IMG/VR virus record: IMGVR_UViG_3300006174_000003
Span: 1 to 40,157 of that record
Source of the DNA: a virus
DNA length: 40,157 bases
Strand: one strand, 5' to 3'
Positions 32,206 to 39,911 of this stretch are shown here, one piece after another (the stretch's first letter is position 1; each line of letters opens with the position of its first letter). Both the position numbers and the translations under genes were made by a program. The notes under the pieces are model-generated. The model ran no database searches. It was not told the DNA's origin and saw nothing but the letters and a program-made list of their open reading frames with translations.

Positions 32206-33135
32206 CTTTGCTTCTCCTTTGGAAACCGGTTTACGTGCCGGCCTTGTCGGAGCGTCAAGTGCTGCAGCATGTGCTGCACCTAAGCTCTGGATTGTGTCGA
32301 CCAGTCCGAGCTTTTTGGCTCTACCTGCGACGAATACGTCACCGGTGGCGACACTGGCCATCGCCTTCTCGTCTAGATTGCGTCCCTTGGACACAGCCTT
32401 TACAAACAAGCCCATGAAGTCATCCGCACGCTTCTGTGCGGCTGCAAGGTGCTCGTCTGAAACTTCCATACCATGGCCAGCACCTTTAAGTGGCCCTGTT
32501 GTAATCCATGTCTTCTTGATGCCACGCTGCTTGTCATAACCAGTCGTGTCGGTGAGACAACAGATTATGCCGATCGACCCTACAAGTGCATTAGAGTTCG
32601 CAGATATCGATCTACACTGCGATGCAACAAGGTAGGCTGCAGATGCACCGGTGTCCTCTATGTATGCGTCGATCGGTTTGACACGATTAATGGCCCATAC
32701 ACACTGTGCAAGGTCGAATGCACCACTTACGTCACCACCAGGCGAGTCGATCACCAACATTATTGATCGCACAGACTTGTCTTCGGCAGCCTGCATAAGT
32801 GCTGCCTCTGTCGCCTTGGTAGAGACACCACCAAACATCGCCTGCATAGACGTTGCCTGCTTCGTCATCATGCCGGCCATATTGACATATGCGATACCAT
32901 CAAGTATCTGATATGGCTTGCGACGCTTGCTTGTGTCTTCCTGTGCTGCCTCTATGGCATCCGCTTCTGCTGCACGAGCCGTCTCGCGTCGTGCTTCCAT
33001 TATCTCGGCCGCACTGGCATTACATATGACACTCTCAATGCTGTCAGCATATACACGGTCGACAAGCCAGAATTGGCCAACCGCACGCACCATTAGCATT
33101 CTGCGTGACAACAATCCTTGCTCATCGATCTGCAT
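31564..33135 (-). CDS. S49 family capsid protease fused to scaffold
   Basis: This 523-residue protein matures the prohead. Residues about 75-280 are an S49 (SppA-like) protease with IDSPGGDVSG (129-138), nucleophile S165 in DTGASAAYLVAS and likely general base K217 in TTGPLKGAG. The 52-residue spacing equals that of S147 and K199 in B. subtilis SppA. Residues from about 310 are a low-complexity, Ala/Pro-rich and helical scaffold region. The gene overlaps the portal stop by one base (TAATG). As in lambda C/Nu3, the scaffold part also has its own start (see the nested gene). Confidence 0.92.
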   Translation of the reverse strand: MQIDEQGLLSRRMLMVRAVGQFWLVDRVYADSIESVICNASAAEIMEARRETARAAEADAIEAAQEDTSKRRKPYQILDGIAYVNMAGMMTKQATSMQAMFGGVSTKATEAALMQAAEDKSVRSIMLVIDSPGGDVSGAFDLAQCVWAINRVKPIDAYIEDTGASAAYLVASQCRSISANSNALVGSIGIICCLTDTTGYDKQRGIKKTWITTGPLKGAGHGMEVSDEHLAAAQKRADDFMGLFVKAVSKGRNLDEKAMASVATGDVFVAGRAKKLGLVDTIQSLGAAHAAALDAPTRPARKPVSKGEAKMAGETEVTADVSDVRRWLETDADGTASAALLVAQAPAALTEPATALAAQPAAPAPMVAAFTSEQAAFLASAASAGITTPEHLTALINRATTGDEYIAILRKQTKAMAVVALGQEIGAQAADVIDAQPLALLRGMARQYEAIAVDKGLMEPLAGTPMARTTAPGEHPQVGRTTAVPKPKVTGAVADSGGQAQPTDEERVQHNVQALRGTGIYGM

Positions 33136-34946
33136 TATACCACCATCCTTGTGAACTGTATCTCGCTAAACCCACGATTGTTAGTTGTTTCCTTGTCCTG
33201 TCCATCCTTGTTAGGGTTCTGTGGCACGTTCCGCTTACCGGTGTTGTCCTGGTGACGTGGCCCCTTCACAGCACCACCTGGTCGCCGCGAGTCTGACGAG
33301 GCTGTTGGAGACGTCACACCCTGTGGGTCTGTAGCATCTATGAGTGGCTCTATCACCCCGGGTTGTGCCTCGCTTACGGCCGCATGCCCAGTTATCGTAT
33401 GCGCACCCTCATCATGCGTAATATACCCAAGTTTCTCTTTGTTCGTCTCATTGAGTATACGTACCGCCTCAGTGTTAGCTTCAACGAGCGAGTCATTCGT
33501 CTTGATCCTGTCATAGTCTGCGCGGACTGTAGATGTTGAACCACATAGTCGCAGGTGCATATTGGATGCCCATATGACGAGCTCTGCTATCAGTCCACGC
33601 ATGTTCTCCAGGCCTTCGACATATATCGTCCATTCCACCGAGGTGAACTGTGTGACACTGTCACCGACGCCGAGAAGTGTTGGAAGTGTCTTAAGTGCCT
33701 GTACGATCCTCGATCGCAGGAATTGCAGGATGCCTTCAAGGCCCTGCCAACCACCGGGCTGCAAGTTGTCCACCTTGCCAGAACCCGCGGTCACGATGTT
33801 GTCTGACGAGTTCAACTGTCCTACATAGGCTACTATCTCTTGGAACCGCTGGTTTACCCAGTCCGCAGCCTTCTTCGGGTCCGATATGCGATACACTTCG
33901 ATAGCAACGCGGTGTAGTGCCTCCAGGTCCACTTCTACCTTGAGCCTCGGCCACGCAGCGTTGTGCACCGCGTCTCGCAGGTCCTGTATGAGTGCCAGGT
34001 CTGCCAGTGCCTCTGATAGGACCGTCGAATATGGCGCACGCCCGTACGGGTCGTCTACAAGTGGGTCTACCGATCGCCACGTAAATGTTTCCGGATTTAA
34101 TGGAATGTATGCTCCGCCTAGTATTGCAGGCATACCCGCCGGCCCCTGTGGTGCGTTCGGTGGTGGTGTAGGTAGTGGTTGTTGTCCAACGGCGAACACA
34201 CCTAAACCCGCCGGGAACCGTTGTCGCTGGTACGGCCATAGGTCGTCATTCCTATTCCAACGCGCGAAGTAGATCGAGAGGCTGTCGACTGGCCAGAGCC
34301 TGTGGACGCCTTTGGTCGGTGGTCCTGGGACTGCTTCTTGACAGACAAGACCTGTGAAAAGCGCCTGCATCGCCTGCTGCACCATGAACCCGTTAAGTCC
34401 GCCGATTTCGGGCGGGAGGTTGCCCCAGAAGTTGTCGACAAGTTGTTGACCCTCAAAGTCAGGTTCTGGCGCAGTGCCAGGTGTCTTCGGTTTGGACCAC
34501 ACGGACAGCGAGAAGCCTTCACGCGGGCACATAAGGCGAAGTGCATTCCACACGGCGAACCCTACCGAAGGGTGTATGTCAGGCAACAGACTGAGCAGTC
34601 GCATAGGGTACGTCTGTGCGTACTCTTGTATCTGTTCAGATGTCTGACCAAACAACGGATCGACGATGGCACGTCGAGCAAGTACGCCAGTGCCGCCAGA
34701 GGCGTATGGCGTCCATCCGCGAGGCTCAGTCTGTCGTATACCCCTGGGTGTTGCCCCAGGTGCATTCGGATACCCGCGCGCATCCCCAGGAGGACCCTGT
34801 TGAAGCACACCGGCCGGATCATTTGCTACAGGACTAGAGGCCGGTGTTGGTGGCCCTGCCTGCGTGTTACCTGTTCCCGTAGCGGCCCCACGACCCCCAC
34901 GACCAGCCCCACGCGTCCCTCGCCTCGTTTTGCGGCCCTCGGCCAT
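33135..34946 (-). CDS. Portal protein
   Basis: This 603-residue protein forms the DNA channel at the capsid vertex. It sits between terminase and protease. The first 90 residues are Gly/Arg/Pro-rich and probably disordered. The core contains WRSVDPLVDDPYGRAPYS, a long helical section (DLRDAVHNAAWPRLKVEVDL), and LLGVGDSVTQFTSVEWTIYV, which fits the tunnel-loop/wing region of DUF935-like portals. The C-terminal 80 residues are polar. The ATG 34946 follows GAGGGAAG and lies 80 bases inside the terminase gene in another frame; a later start is possible, because the first part is low-complexity. Confidence 0.85.
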   Translation of the reverse strand: MAEGRKTRRGTRGAGRGGRGAATGTGNTQAGPPTPASSPVANDPAGVLQQGPPGDARGYPNAPGATPRGIRQTEPRGWTPYASGGTGVLARRAIVDPLFGQTSEQIQEYAQTYPMRLLSLLPDIHPSVGFAVWNALRLMCPREGFSLSVWSKPKTPGTAPEPDFEGQQLVDNFWGNLPPEIGGLNGFMVQQAMQALFTGLVCQEAVPGPPTKGVHRLWPVDSLSIYFARWNRNDDLWPYQRQRFPAGLGVFAVGQQPLPTPPPNAPQGPAGMPAILGGAYIPLNPETFTWRSVDPLVDDPYGRAPYSTVLSEALADLALIQDLRDAVHNAAWPRLKVEVDLEALHRVAIEVYRISDPKKAADWVNQRFQEIVAYVGQLNSSDNIVTAGSGKVDNLQPGGWQGLEGILQFLRSRIVQALKTLPTLLGVGDSVTQFTSVEWTIYVEGLENMRGLIAELVIWASNMHLRLCGSTSTVRADYDRIKTNDSLVEANTEAVRILNETNKEKLGYITHDEGAHTITGHAAVSEAQPGVIEPLIDATDPQGVTSPTASSDSRRPGGAVKGPRHQDNTGKRNVPQNPNKDGQDKETTNNRGFSEIQFTRMVV

Positions 34947-36498
34947 GCGTCTTCCCTCTTCCGGTCTTTCGCGGTAAAGATACTATATGGTTGGTTGGAG
35001 ACTCAGACGCAGCAAATGGCACGTCCTTCGCCTTCAGATCCTTGTCGAATATACCATCCAGGAAGGCTGCAAGGTACTTCCAGCAGTCCATGCCATGGTC
35101 GTCTTCCATGACAGGCACGTCCTTCTTACCCTTGGACTCATCCCAGACATAATTGTTAACTTCCTGCGCGGTGCAGGTCGGCTTCATAGCCGTCGAAAGT
35201 TCTTTGTCTTGGTCGCCATACCAGTTGGCACCATGTCTAATAAGGAACCGGGCCAAACCATCGCCAGCGTCCTTAAGCCTCTGCTCTACAGCCTGGATGC
35301 CACCGGTTATGTTCTTAACCGCATTTATAGTGCGGAAGCCTGTGTACCTCTCGAATGTTGCCCTGCCCTCAGCGTCATGGTCCGCAATGACTACATAGGG
35401 CAATGGGTCGATACTGTCGCCGATAGGGATGTGGCCACCCTGCTCATCCCATCTCCAACCTGACGCCTCTAGTGCATCCCTTGAGAAGTCTTCTACCAGC
35501 ATCCTGGTCTTGTAAAGCTCCTGGTACATCCAGGCCCGACCGTCGCTGTCTATCGCCCACTTCTGCAGACACATCGGCACCGTGAAACCGAAGTCGATAA
35601 CCCAGATACGTTTCCAGGACGCCGGCGGTAGGCCACCATTCTCGCTCCATGCTGGTCTACGAGGACCAGGCACCGCAGAGGGCCACATATGGCGCTCGGG
35701 GTCGAAGCTCTCGTAAACCAGACCCTCAGCACCAGCCCAAAGGCCCAGTCTGAGGCGTTTGTAGCGGTGACCCGTAAGTGCATCAAGTACTGCGAAGTAC
35801 GCCTTGCCGAACTTGGTTTGTCTTCCAATGCGTCCATCTGGCGATACCTGTGGCCACTCGTCACACTGTGTGACCCCCGCCGGTGCCTCCTCCCAAAGCG
35901 TAGGGTTATCTTCATGTGTCGACCTAAGTAGCCGCCATCTTCCATTTAGTGACGACTGGTGTATCCAGTGCTCCGGTGCACCAGGGTTGCAGTCGAACAA
36001 AAGTTGCTGGTACGGTATGACACCGTTCCTAAGGCGGGAGGACAACTTCTCAACATCGTCAAGTTCACACTCGAGTGCCTCTTGCATGTAGATGAAGTCA
36101 TACTCTGTGGACATTATCTTGTCGGGCTTGTCCAGGCCCCTGATGTCTATGGTCGACCCGTTAGGGTAGCGGTACTGCTGGCGGTGCGACCGTCGTATAG
36201 ATGATGCGTTGATCGGGTGCCCCTCTGGTAGCACCTTGTCCTCGTAGGTGAACAGCACCGACTCCGACATCGACTCGCGCGTCTTACGAACGAACAGTAT
36301 GCGGCAGCCCGCGTACTTCTCAGCCAGGATGTGCGCCTTCTCTATGCACCCGCGGCTCTTGCCAGTTCCGGCCGGCCCGCAGACACCGATTATGGTGTCC
36401 TTCGCGTACAGCACGTCCTTGACCGAGCCAAACGGGCGGAACGCCCGCTGGCCCGGTTCCGCCACTATTCGCTTGGGTGGGTCAAGTGTTGCTGTCAT
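34867..36498 (-). CDS. terL: Terminase large subunit
   Basis: This 543-residue packaging motor has a Walker A motif, GPAGTGKS (41-48), and Walker B with catalytic E140 in YDFIYMQEA. The nuclease domain starts near WVIDFGF (D302), continues with VVIADHDAEG (D373), and ends with DHGMDCWKYLAAF, as in RNase H-type terminases. The C-terminal tail is Gly/Trp-rich (WGWSWGSWGRYG) and overlaps the portal start. The ATG overlaps the upstream stop (ATGA). It pulls DNA into proheads with ATP and cuts it. The packaging type (cos or pac) is not readable here. Confidence 0.95.
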   Translation of the reverse strand: MTATLDPPKRIVAEPGQRAFRPFGSVKDVLYAKDTIIGVCGPAGTGKSRGCIEKAHILAEKYAGCRILFVRKTRESMSESVLFTYEDKVLPEGHPINASSIRRSHRQQYRYPNGSTIDIRGLDKPDKIMSTEYDFIYMQEALECELDDVEKLSSRLRNGVIPYQQLLFDCNPGAPEHWIHQSSLNGRWRLLRSTHEDNPTLWEEAPAGVTQCDEWPQVSPDGRIGRQTKFGKAYFAVLDALTGHRYKRLRLGLWAGAEGLVYESFDPERHMWPSAVPGPRRPAWSENGGLPPASWKRIWVIDFGFTVPMCLQKWAIDSDGRAWMYQELYKTRMLVEDFSRDALEASGWRWDEQGGHIPIGDSIDPLPYVVIADHDAEGRATFERYTGFRTINAVKNITGGIQAVEQRLKDAGDGLARFLIRHGANWYGDQDKELSTAMKPTCTAQEVNNYVWDESKGKKDVPVMEDDHGMDCWKYLAAFLDGIFDKDLKAKDVPFAASESPTNHIVSLPRKTGRGKTHGRGPQNEARDAWGWSWGSWGRYGNR

Positions 36499-36770
36499 GT
36501 TCCGTCACGTATCGCCGCGTCGTAGAATATCATGAAGTGGGCATGCGCCTCTTGTGCGACCTGCGAGATTTTCAGTGGTTGGTCGTACTGTGTGGTGCAT
36601 GGGAATTGCTGTGTGTGCCCGCCGGACTCGTGGACGATTGACACAAACCAATTGGTCTCGTACCAATCGTCCTCGTTCGACTGTGTTATGCCGATGTTCT
36701 CGGCAAGCACGCGCCAGTTCTCACGCGTCGAGCCCTTCAGGTCCCACTGTAGTTTTTTGGGTGCTGCCAT
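36495..36770 (-). CDS. Small hypothetical protein between terminase genes
   Basis: This 91-residue protein begins AAPKKLQWDLKGSTREN and has a Trp-rich middle (DDWYETNWFVSIVHE) and a helical end. It is not recognised. The start is ATG 36770, five bases after the upstream stop; a longer frame to 36806 lies over the preceding gene. It may be a packaging accessory or a virion protein. The tight packing supports it as a gene. Confidence 0.6.
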   Translation of the reverse strand: MAAPKKLQWDLKGSTRENWRVLAENIGITQSNEDDWYETNWFVSIVHESGGHTQQFPCTTQYDQPLKISQVAQEAHAHFMIFYDAAIRDGT

Positions 36771-36775
36771 GGTTA

Positions 36776-37162
36776 TTAAGCGGGCACTACCACGTAGTTG
36801 ACCCATCCCTCGATGTTGCCAGTCACGGCCGAGAGCTTCAGGTCGTCGCCAGGAAGCGTCTGGAAGTACCCCTCGTTGGCGATGGGCACCTGCAACTCGC
36901 CGTCCGCGCCAAGCTCGAGGGTACCGGTAAGCGCGGCAGAGCCGGTCGAGGTCTTAAACGTCGCGGTCGAGTTTGCCGCCGAGCAGGTAAGGACAAATCC
37001 TACTACGAGGATGATCTGTGCCGGTGCGCTCTGGAAACCTGTGCCAGGGCCACCCGCGACCGCTGGGATGCCAGCGACGATTGTGACGGTCGCCGCAGCC
37101 GCCACCGCGATGGGCGCGGACTTAACCTTGTTGTATCCATTAAAACGTGGGTCGAATGTCAT
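36776..37162 (-). CDS. Hypothetical protein, beta-rich, possible virion component
   Basis: This 128-residue protein is rich in Ala, Thr, Val and Gly, with short strands (AAAATVTIVAGIPAVAGG, FVLTCSAANSTATFKTS, GTLELGADGELQVPI). It looks like a jelly-roll or TNF-like head-fibre or decoration domain. Its location between small and large terminase genes is unusual for a structural gene. The ATG follows GGAGG nine bases upstream, so expression should be good. No family is named. Confidence 0.65.
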   Translation of the reverse strand: MTFDPRFNGYNKVKSAPIAVAAAATVTIVAGIPAVAGGPGTGFQSAPAQIILVVGFVLTCSAANSTATFKTSTGSAALTGTLELGADGELQVPIANEGYFQTLPGDDLKLSAVTGNIEGWVNYVVVPA

Positions 37163-37188
37163 CTTAGTGGGCCTCCACCCGTCATGTG

Positions 37189-37872
37189 TTACATATCATC
37201 TAAGTCAATGCCGATGTAAAGTTTCTTAATTACCGTTGACTCTGACTTTTCAGTCCACTGGCCAATTTCCTGGGCCAGCTGTTTCGACAAGGCCGCCTCC
37301 GTGTGGAGTGTGGCGGTGTCAACAACGTACTCGTCGATTATCTCGGCGTTCTTGCCGGTGCCTATCTGACGCTTCTGATGCACGACTATGCCGGACCCGC
37401 CACCAGGTGCAGCCGCAAGATCCTCGTCGAAGTCTATGCCGTACGCCTGGGACTCCGCACGCGACGAGCCTGCAGCCGCACGCTCCTCTATGACGCGGTG
37501 TATGCGGTCCAGACGGTCAGCCAGGCGGCGCGCACGCTCGGTCTTCCGCTGCATGCCAATGTCGGCCGCTTCTTCCCAGTACCGCTGCTTGACCTGCTCC
37601 ACGGCCTTGGCGAACGCCGGCTTGTGCATCCAGTTCCATATCGTGTTGGCGGTCACGCCGGCTGCAAGCGCGACCTGCGCGCGCGTCCAGCATCCCTCGG
37701 CGAGCATTGTGGCAGCAAGGGTGGACTTTGGCGTCCAGTCGAAGTCGGCGGGTATCGGCCATATGACGTCGCCCTCCCTTGTGCGTATGTGCGTTGTTGC
37801 CTGCGCCGGCGCCGCTTGGTCGTCATACGCCAGTGCGCCCCAGTCTATTCCGCCCGGCTCCAAAGGGTCCAT
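37189..37872 (-). CDS. terS: Terminase small subunit
   Basis: This 227-residue DNA-recognition subunit of the packaging motor has a helix-turn-helix at about residues 62-85 (TRAQVALAAGVTANTIWNWM), followed by FAKAVEQVKQRYWEEAADIG and a long coiled-coil stretch (RARRLADRLDRIHRVIEERA). The C-terminus is mixed and may contact the large subunit. It is the first gene of the minus-strand operon. The ATG 37872 lies at the predicted transcription start, so the message would be leaderless; TTG at codon 4 is an alternative. Confidence 0.85.
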   Translation of the reverse strand: MDPLEPGGIDWGALAYDDQAAPAQATTHIRTREGDVIWPIPADFDWTPKSTLAATMLAEGCWTRAQVALAAGVTANTIWNWMHKPAFAKAVEQVKQRYWEEAADIGMQRKTERARRLADRLDRIHRVIEERAAAGSSRAESQAYGIDFDEDLAAAPGGGSGIVVHQKRQIGTGKNAEIIDEYVVDTATLHTEAALSKQLAQEIGQWTEKSESTVIKKLYIGIDLDDM

Positions 37873-37877
37873 GCCTC

Positions 37878-37906
37878 ATTATACCATGTGTTGGGCGGGA
37901 AGTCAA
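37878..37906 (-). promoter_or_regulatory. Sigma-70 promoter for the minus-strand structural operon
   Basis: Read on the minus strand: TTGACT (37906-37901), a 17-base spacer, and TATAAT (37883-37878). The predicted start is at about 37871-37872, on the A of the terS ATG. I see no other promoter of this quality between here and 10574, so this may drive all head, tail and lysis genes. Confidence 0.8.
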
Positions 37907-38093
37907 CTGGCGAGAGAAAATAGTTTGTTAGGGGTTGGGCGCTGTGTGAGCGACATCAACGTAGGTCCCAAAAAACTCATGTGTGCTAAACCAAGGACCG
38001 TCCGGAGGATTTCATTCATTTCTCTATATATAGATCATGGGGTCGTTCATATGAAATAGAAAAAATCTTCATTGATTTTTCTTCAAAAAATCA
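37907..38093. other. Intergenic part of control region, no gene seen
   Basis: This is the left part of the divergent control region. It contains no convincing gene on either strand and is moderately AT-rich toward its right end. Apart from the minus-strand promoter before it and the plus-strand promoters after it, I see only short AT tracts and no clear hairpin. Confidence 0.5.
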
Positions 38094-38122
38094 TTGACAT
38101 TCATTTCAATCTATGATATCAT
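38094..38122 (+). promoter_or_regulatory. Upstream tandem promoter P1
   Basis: TTGACA (38094-38099), a 17-base spacer and TATCAT (38117-38122). The spacer ends ATCTATGA, as does the second promoter 202 bases downstream. The first transcribed bases carry CAATGATC and two TGATCA palindromes, a probable regulator site. Confidence 0.75.
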
Positions 38123-38130
38123 CTTATCAA

Positions 38131-38390
38131 TGATCAATCATGATCATTCATCATAGAGTCAAGAAATTCTCTATTGATTATTCTATCTCACCATGATCAA
38201 ATCATCATAGATATGATTGATCATTCTTCGAACCTTGATAATTGAATATCGATCATTCATTGAAAAAATGATCATAAAGATTTTTCTGAAATCTATTGAC
38301 GATTTCAAAAATCTATGATATAATGAATTCAATGATCGAGATCGAAACAAACTTGATCGATCAATCTCAATCATTGATCAATCGTGATCA
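38131..38390. repeat. GATC / TGATCA-rich cluster
   Basis: Twelve GATC sites occur in 260 bases, seven as TGATCA (at 38131, 38141, 38194, 38218, 38269, 38375 and 38385). About one GATC would be expected by chance. The cluster surrounds the two promoters and reaches the ribosome site of the next gene. It could be operator sites for a repressor, or an origin-like region. Confidence 0.7.
38296..38324 (+). promoter_or_regulatory. Downstream tandem promoter P2
   Basis: TTGACG (38296-38301), a 17-base spacer and a consensus TATAAT (38319-38324). It shares AATCTATGATAT and the following CAATGATC with P1, as if the unit had been duplicated. Transcription would give a leader of about 95 bases before the ATG at 38426. 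Confidence 0.85.
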
Positions 38391-38425
38391 ATGATATTAT
38401 CTTAATCTCGAAAGGATTAAAACAA

Positions 38426-38860
38426 ATGTCGAACGATATCAAGTCCATAGTGGACTCATCCAAGTTGATTGAATTCATCAACAACCTCCCCCTGGCTCGT
38501 CAGATCCCTGTCGACAAGAGGATGACTGTTGAGATGACCAATCCCGAAACTGGAAAGAAGTTCGTCCCCAAGACTAAGGCGGTCGAGGGTATCGAAGAGG
38601 ATCGCTCAATCACCTGGTCCTTCGCCAACTTCACTTCGAGTGACGATATTCGATGGAAGATGTTGGCCAAGAAGGCGAATATCACCGCGGCCGAACTCGG
38701 GGCCCGAATAATCATGGGCTGGTTCGAGGACAACCGTGAGGCCATCTACGAGTTCTGTGGGGATGTCAATGAAGTCGAACTATCCGAGGAGGATATCGAC
38801 AAGAAGATGAAGGCCCTTCAGAAACAGATCGAGAAGTTGACTTCCCTACGGTCCAAGTAG
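38426..38860 (+). CDS. Hypothetical protein, probably highly expressed
   Basis: This 144-residue soluble protein is not recognised. It begins NDIKSIVDSSKLIEFINNLP. A polar middle has KKFVPKTKAVEGIEEDR, then SDDIRWKMLAKKANITAAE, and a charged C-terminal coiled coil (LSEEDIDKKMKALQKQIEK). Codon choice differs from the rest of the phage: ATC is used for most isoleucines, whereas the other genes use ATA heavily. Two strong promoters, AAAGGA nine bases before the ATG, and a stable hairpin after the stop all point to high expression. It may be an early takeover or DNA-binding protein; that is inference. Confidence 0.8.
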   Translation: MSNDIKSIVDSSKLIEFINNLPLARQIPVDKRMTVEMTNPETGKKFVPKTKAVEGIEEDRSITWSFANFTSSDDIRWKMLAKKANITAAELGARIIMGWFEDNREAIYEFCGDVNEVELSEEDIDKKMKALQKQIEKLTSLRSK

Positions 38861-38866
38861 TCGACC

Positions 38867-38894
38867 GGTCCCTCTGGGGAAATCCAGAGGGACC
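38867..38894 (+). terminator. Long stem-loop after the highly expressed gene
   Basis: GGTCCCTCTGG (38867-38877) pairs perfectly with CCAGAGGGACC (38884-38894) around a six-base loop, seven bases after the stop. No T tract follows, so it may be a partial terminator or an mRNA-stabilising end that lets some transcription continue into the next small gene. Confidence 0.55.
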
Positions 38895-38923
38895 ATTCCC
38901 AAAAAATTCGCCGAGGAGTAAAC

Positions 38924-39052
38924 ATGCTAGATGAACACGATGATAAGTTCCCGCGCCAGGTGGCAGCGATCGCCATACTCGCGGCCGTGGTCGGGGTCAT
39001 AATCCTCGCGCTGCTACTCGACATGGCAAAAATGCCGCCATTGTCCTTCTGA
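38924..39052 (+). CDS. 42-residue single-span membrane protein
   Basis: This short gene starts at ATG 38924 with GAGGAG seven bases before it. It encodes LDEHDDKFPRQVAAIA followed by a hydrophobic segment of about 20 residues (ILAAVVGVIILALLLD) and a short tail (MAKMPPLSF). The charged N-terminus and a single span suggest insertion in the host membrane. It lies between a stem-loop and a strong terminator, in the same unit as the gene before it. A superinfection-exclusion or lysis-control role is possible, but no family is recognised. Confidence 0.7.
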   Translation: MLDEHDDKFPRQVAAIAILAAVVGVIILALLLDMAKMPPLSF

Positions 39053-39060
39053 CCCAGGAT

Positions 39061-39097
39061 AAGCCCGCATACATCAGTACTGCGGGCTTTTTCTTTT
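39061..39097 (+). terminator. Rho-independent terminator
   Basis: AAGCCCGCA (39061-39069) and TGCGGGCTT (39081-39089) form a nine-base-pair stem with an 11-base loop. The run TTTTCTTTT follows directly. It closes the unit started by P1/P2. Confidence 0.92.
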
Positions 39098-39110
39098 CGA
39101 ACTTCATCAA

Positions 39111-39426
39111 AGCGCTAGGCGCCGCAAGGCAGGGCGCTGGGCGCCAGACACCATCTTTTTAAGCGCTGAGCGTATGTATTAAGCGCTAAGCGCTAAGCAT
39201 TAATATAAAGCGCTAAGCGCTAACATTAAGCACCCATATAAAGCGCTGAGCGTTAAGCGCCTGTTCAAGCGCTGAGCGTACAGCATACCTCACAAGTTGT
39301 CGCCGAGACACGGCCAAAGCGCCAAAGGCTGGCCCGATACAGCGCTCAGCATGCCCAAATAGACTGCGACGTATAGATAGATCGGTCCATATAGACAGCG
39401 TAGTCTACTTTAAAGCGCTAAGCGCT
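39111..39426. repeat. AGCGCT palindrome array
   Basis: There are eleven exact AGCGCT palindromes at 39111, 39162, 39182, 39189, 39209, 39216, 39242, 39268, 39341, 39414 and 39421, with near-copies (AGCGTT, AGCGCC, AGCGTA) between them. Three copies are the 13-mer AGCGCTAAGCGCT (39182, 39209, 39414), and three more are AGCGCTGAGCGTW (W = A or T). Two further AGCGCT lie at 39868 and 40115. The stretch has no gene. It resembles iterons or clustered operator sites. Confidence 0.85.
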
Positions 39427-39453
39427 ATATAACTATTGACATCATATATGTGA

Positions 39454-39482
39454 TTGACATTTTTAACATTATGTGGTATAAT
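39454..39482 (+). promoter_or_regulatory. Consensus sigma-70 promoter
   Basis: TTGACA (39454-39459), exactly 17 bases, TATAAT (39477-39482): a full consensus match. It follows the last AGCGCT pair by 28 bases and gives a very short leader of about 13 bases before the ATG at 39502. Confidence 0.9.
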
Positions 39483-39501
39483 AGACTATAGGAGAATAAC
39501 A

Positions 39502-39840
39502 ATGAGTATCAAGTTCATACCAGCATTAAAAATAGATGATATATGTAATACGACAGGGCACAAGACATATCTAGATGATCCAACATCACTTAATGATACA
39601 CTAGAAAGATTTGGTGTTAATGCAAGAAATATAGTATCTTTTAAGTTGTATAAGAAAGGATTGATCACCGCTGTTATAATCAAGAGTAAATTTAACAAGC
39701 ATTATAGATATATGCTATTGTTAGACAATGATAATAGTAGCTGTGAATTGAGAACATATGTATACAAATCAAATACTGAACGTGCACTTGCCAACATCTT
39801 CGGTATACATCACATCCAACTACAGTGGTATATAATATAA
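39502..39840 (+). CDS. Hypothetical protein, AT-rich gene
   Basis: This 112-residue protein is not recognised. It begins SIKFIPALKIDDICNTTG, has a central basic/hydrophobic part (VSFKLYKKGLITAVIIKS, then NKHYRYMLLLDNDNSS) and ends FGIHHIQLQWYII. The gene is clearly richer in A and T than the rest of the window. AGGAG lies seven bases before the ATG, and a consensus promoter lies right upstream. The AGCGCT array before it may control it. A small early or takeover protein is a reasonable inference. Confidence 0.75.
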   Translation: MSIKFIPALKIDDICNTTGHKTYLDDPTSLNDTLERFGVNARNIVSFKLYKKGLITAVIIKSKFNKHYRYMLLLDNDNSSCELRTYVYKSNTERALANIFGIHHIQLQWYII

Positions 39841-39874
39841 AGAATATTATATATATTAAGACACATGAGCGCTT

Positions 39875-39911
39875 CAGTGAACTTAATCGACTTTTCATCT
39901 AATGTTCACTG
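39875..39911 (+). terminator. Inverted repeat after the AT-rich gene
   Basis: CAGTGAAC (39875-39882) and GTTCACTG (39904-39911) form an eight-base-pair stem with a 21-base loop, 35 bases after the stop. The stem sits beside another AGCGCT (39868-39873). It may end the transcript or bind a regulator. Confidence 0.4.

Noticed and set aside
38183-38374. Minus-strand frame in the promoter region
   Set aside because: Its sequence is a by-product of the GATC-rich repeats and there is no ribosome site.
39111-39426. CRISPR array
   Set aside because: The repeats are only 6-13 bases and spacing is irregular; there are no spacers of uniform length and no cas genes apart from a general Cas4-like nuclease.
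39692-39898. Minus-strand frame at the right end
   Set aside because: It lies opposite a gene with a consensus promoter and ribosome site, and has no ribosome site of its own.
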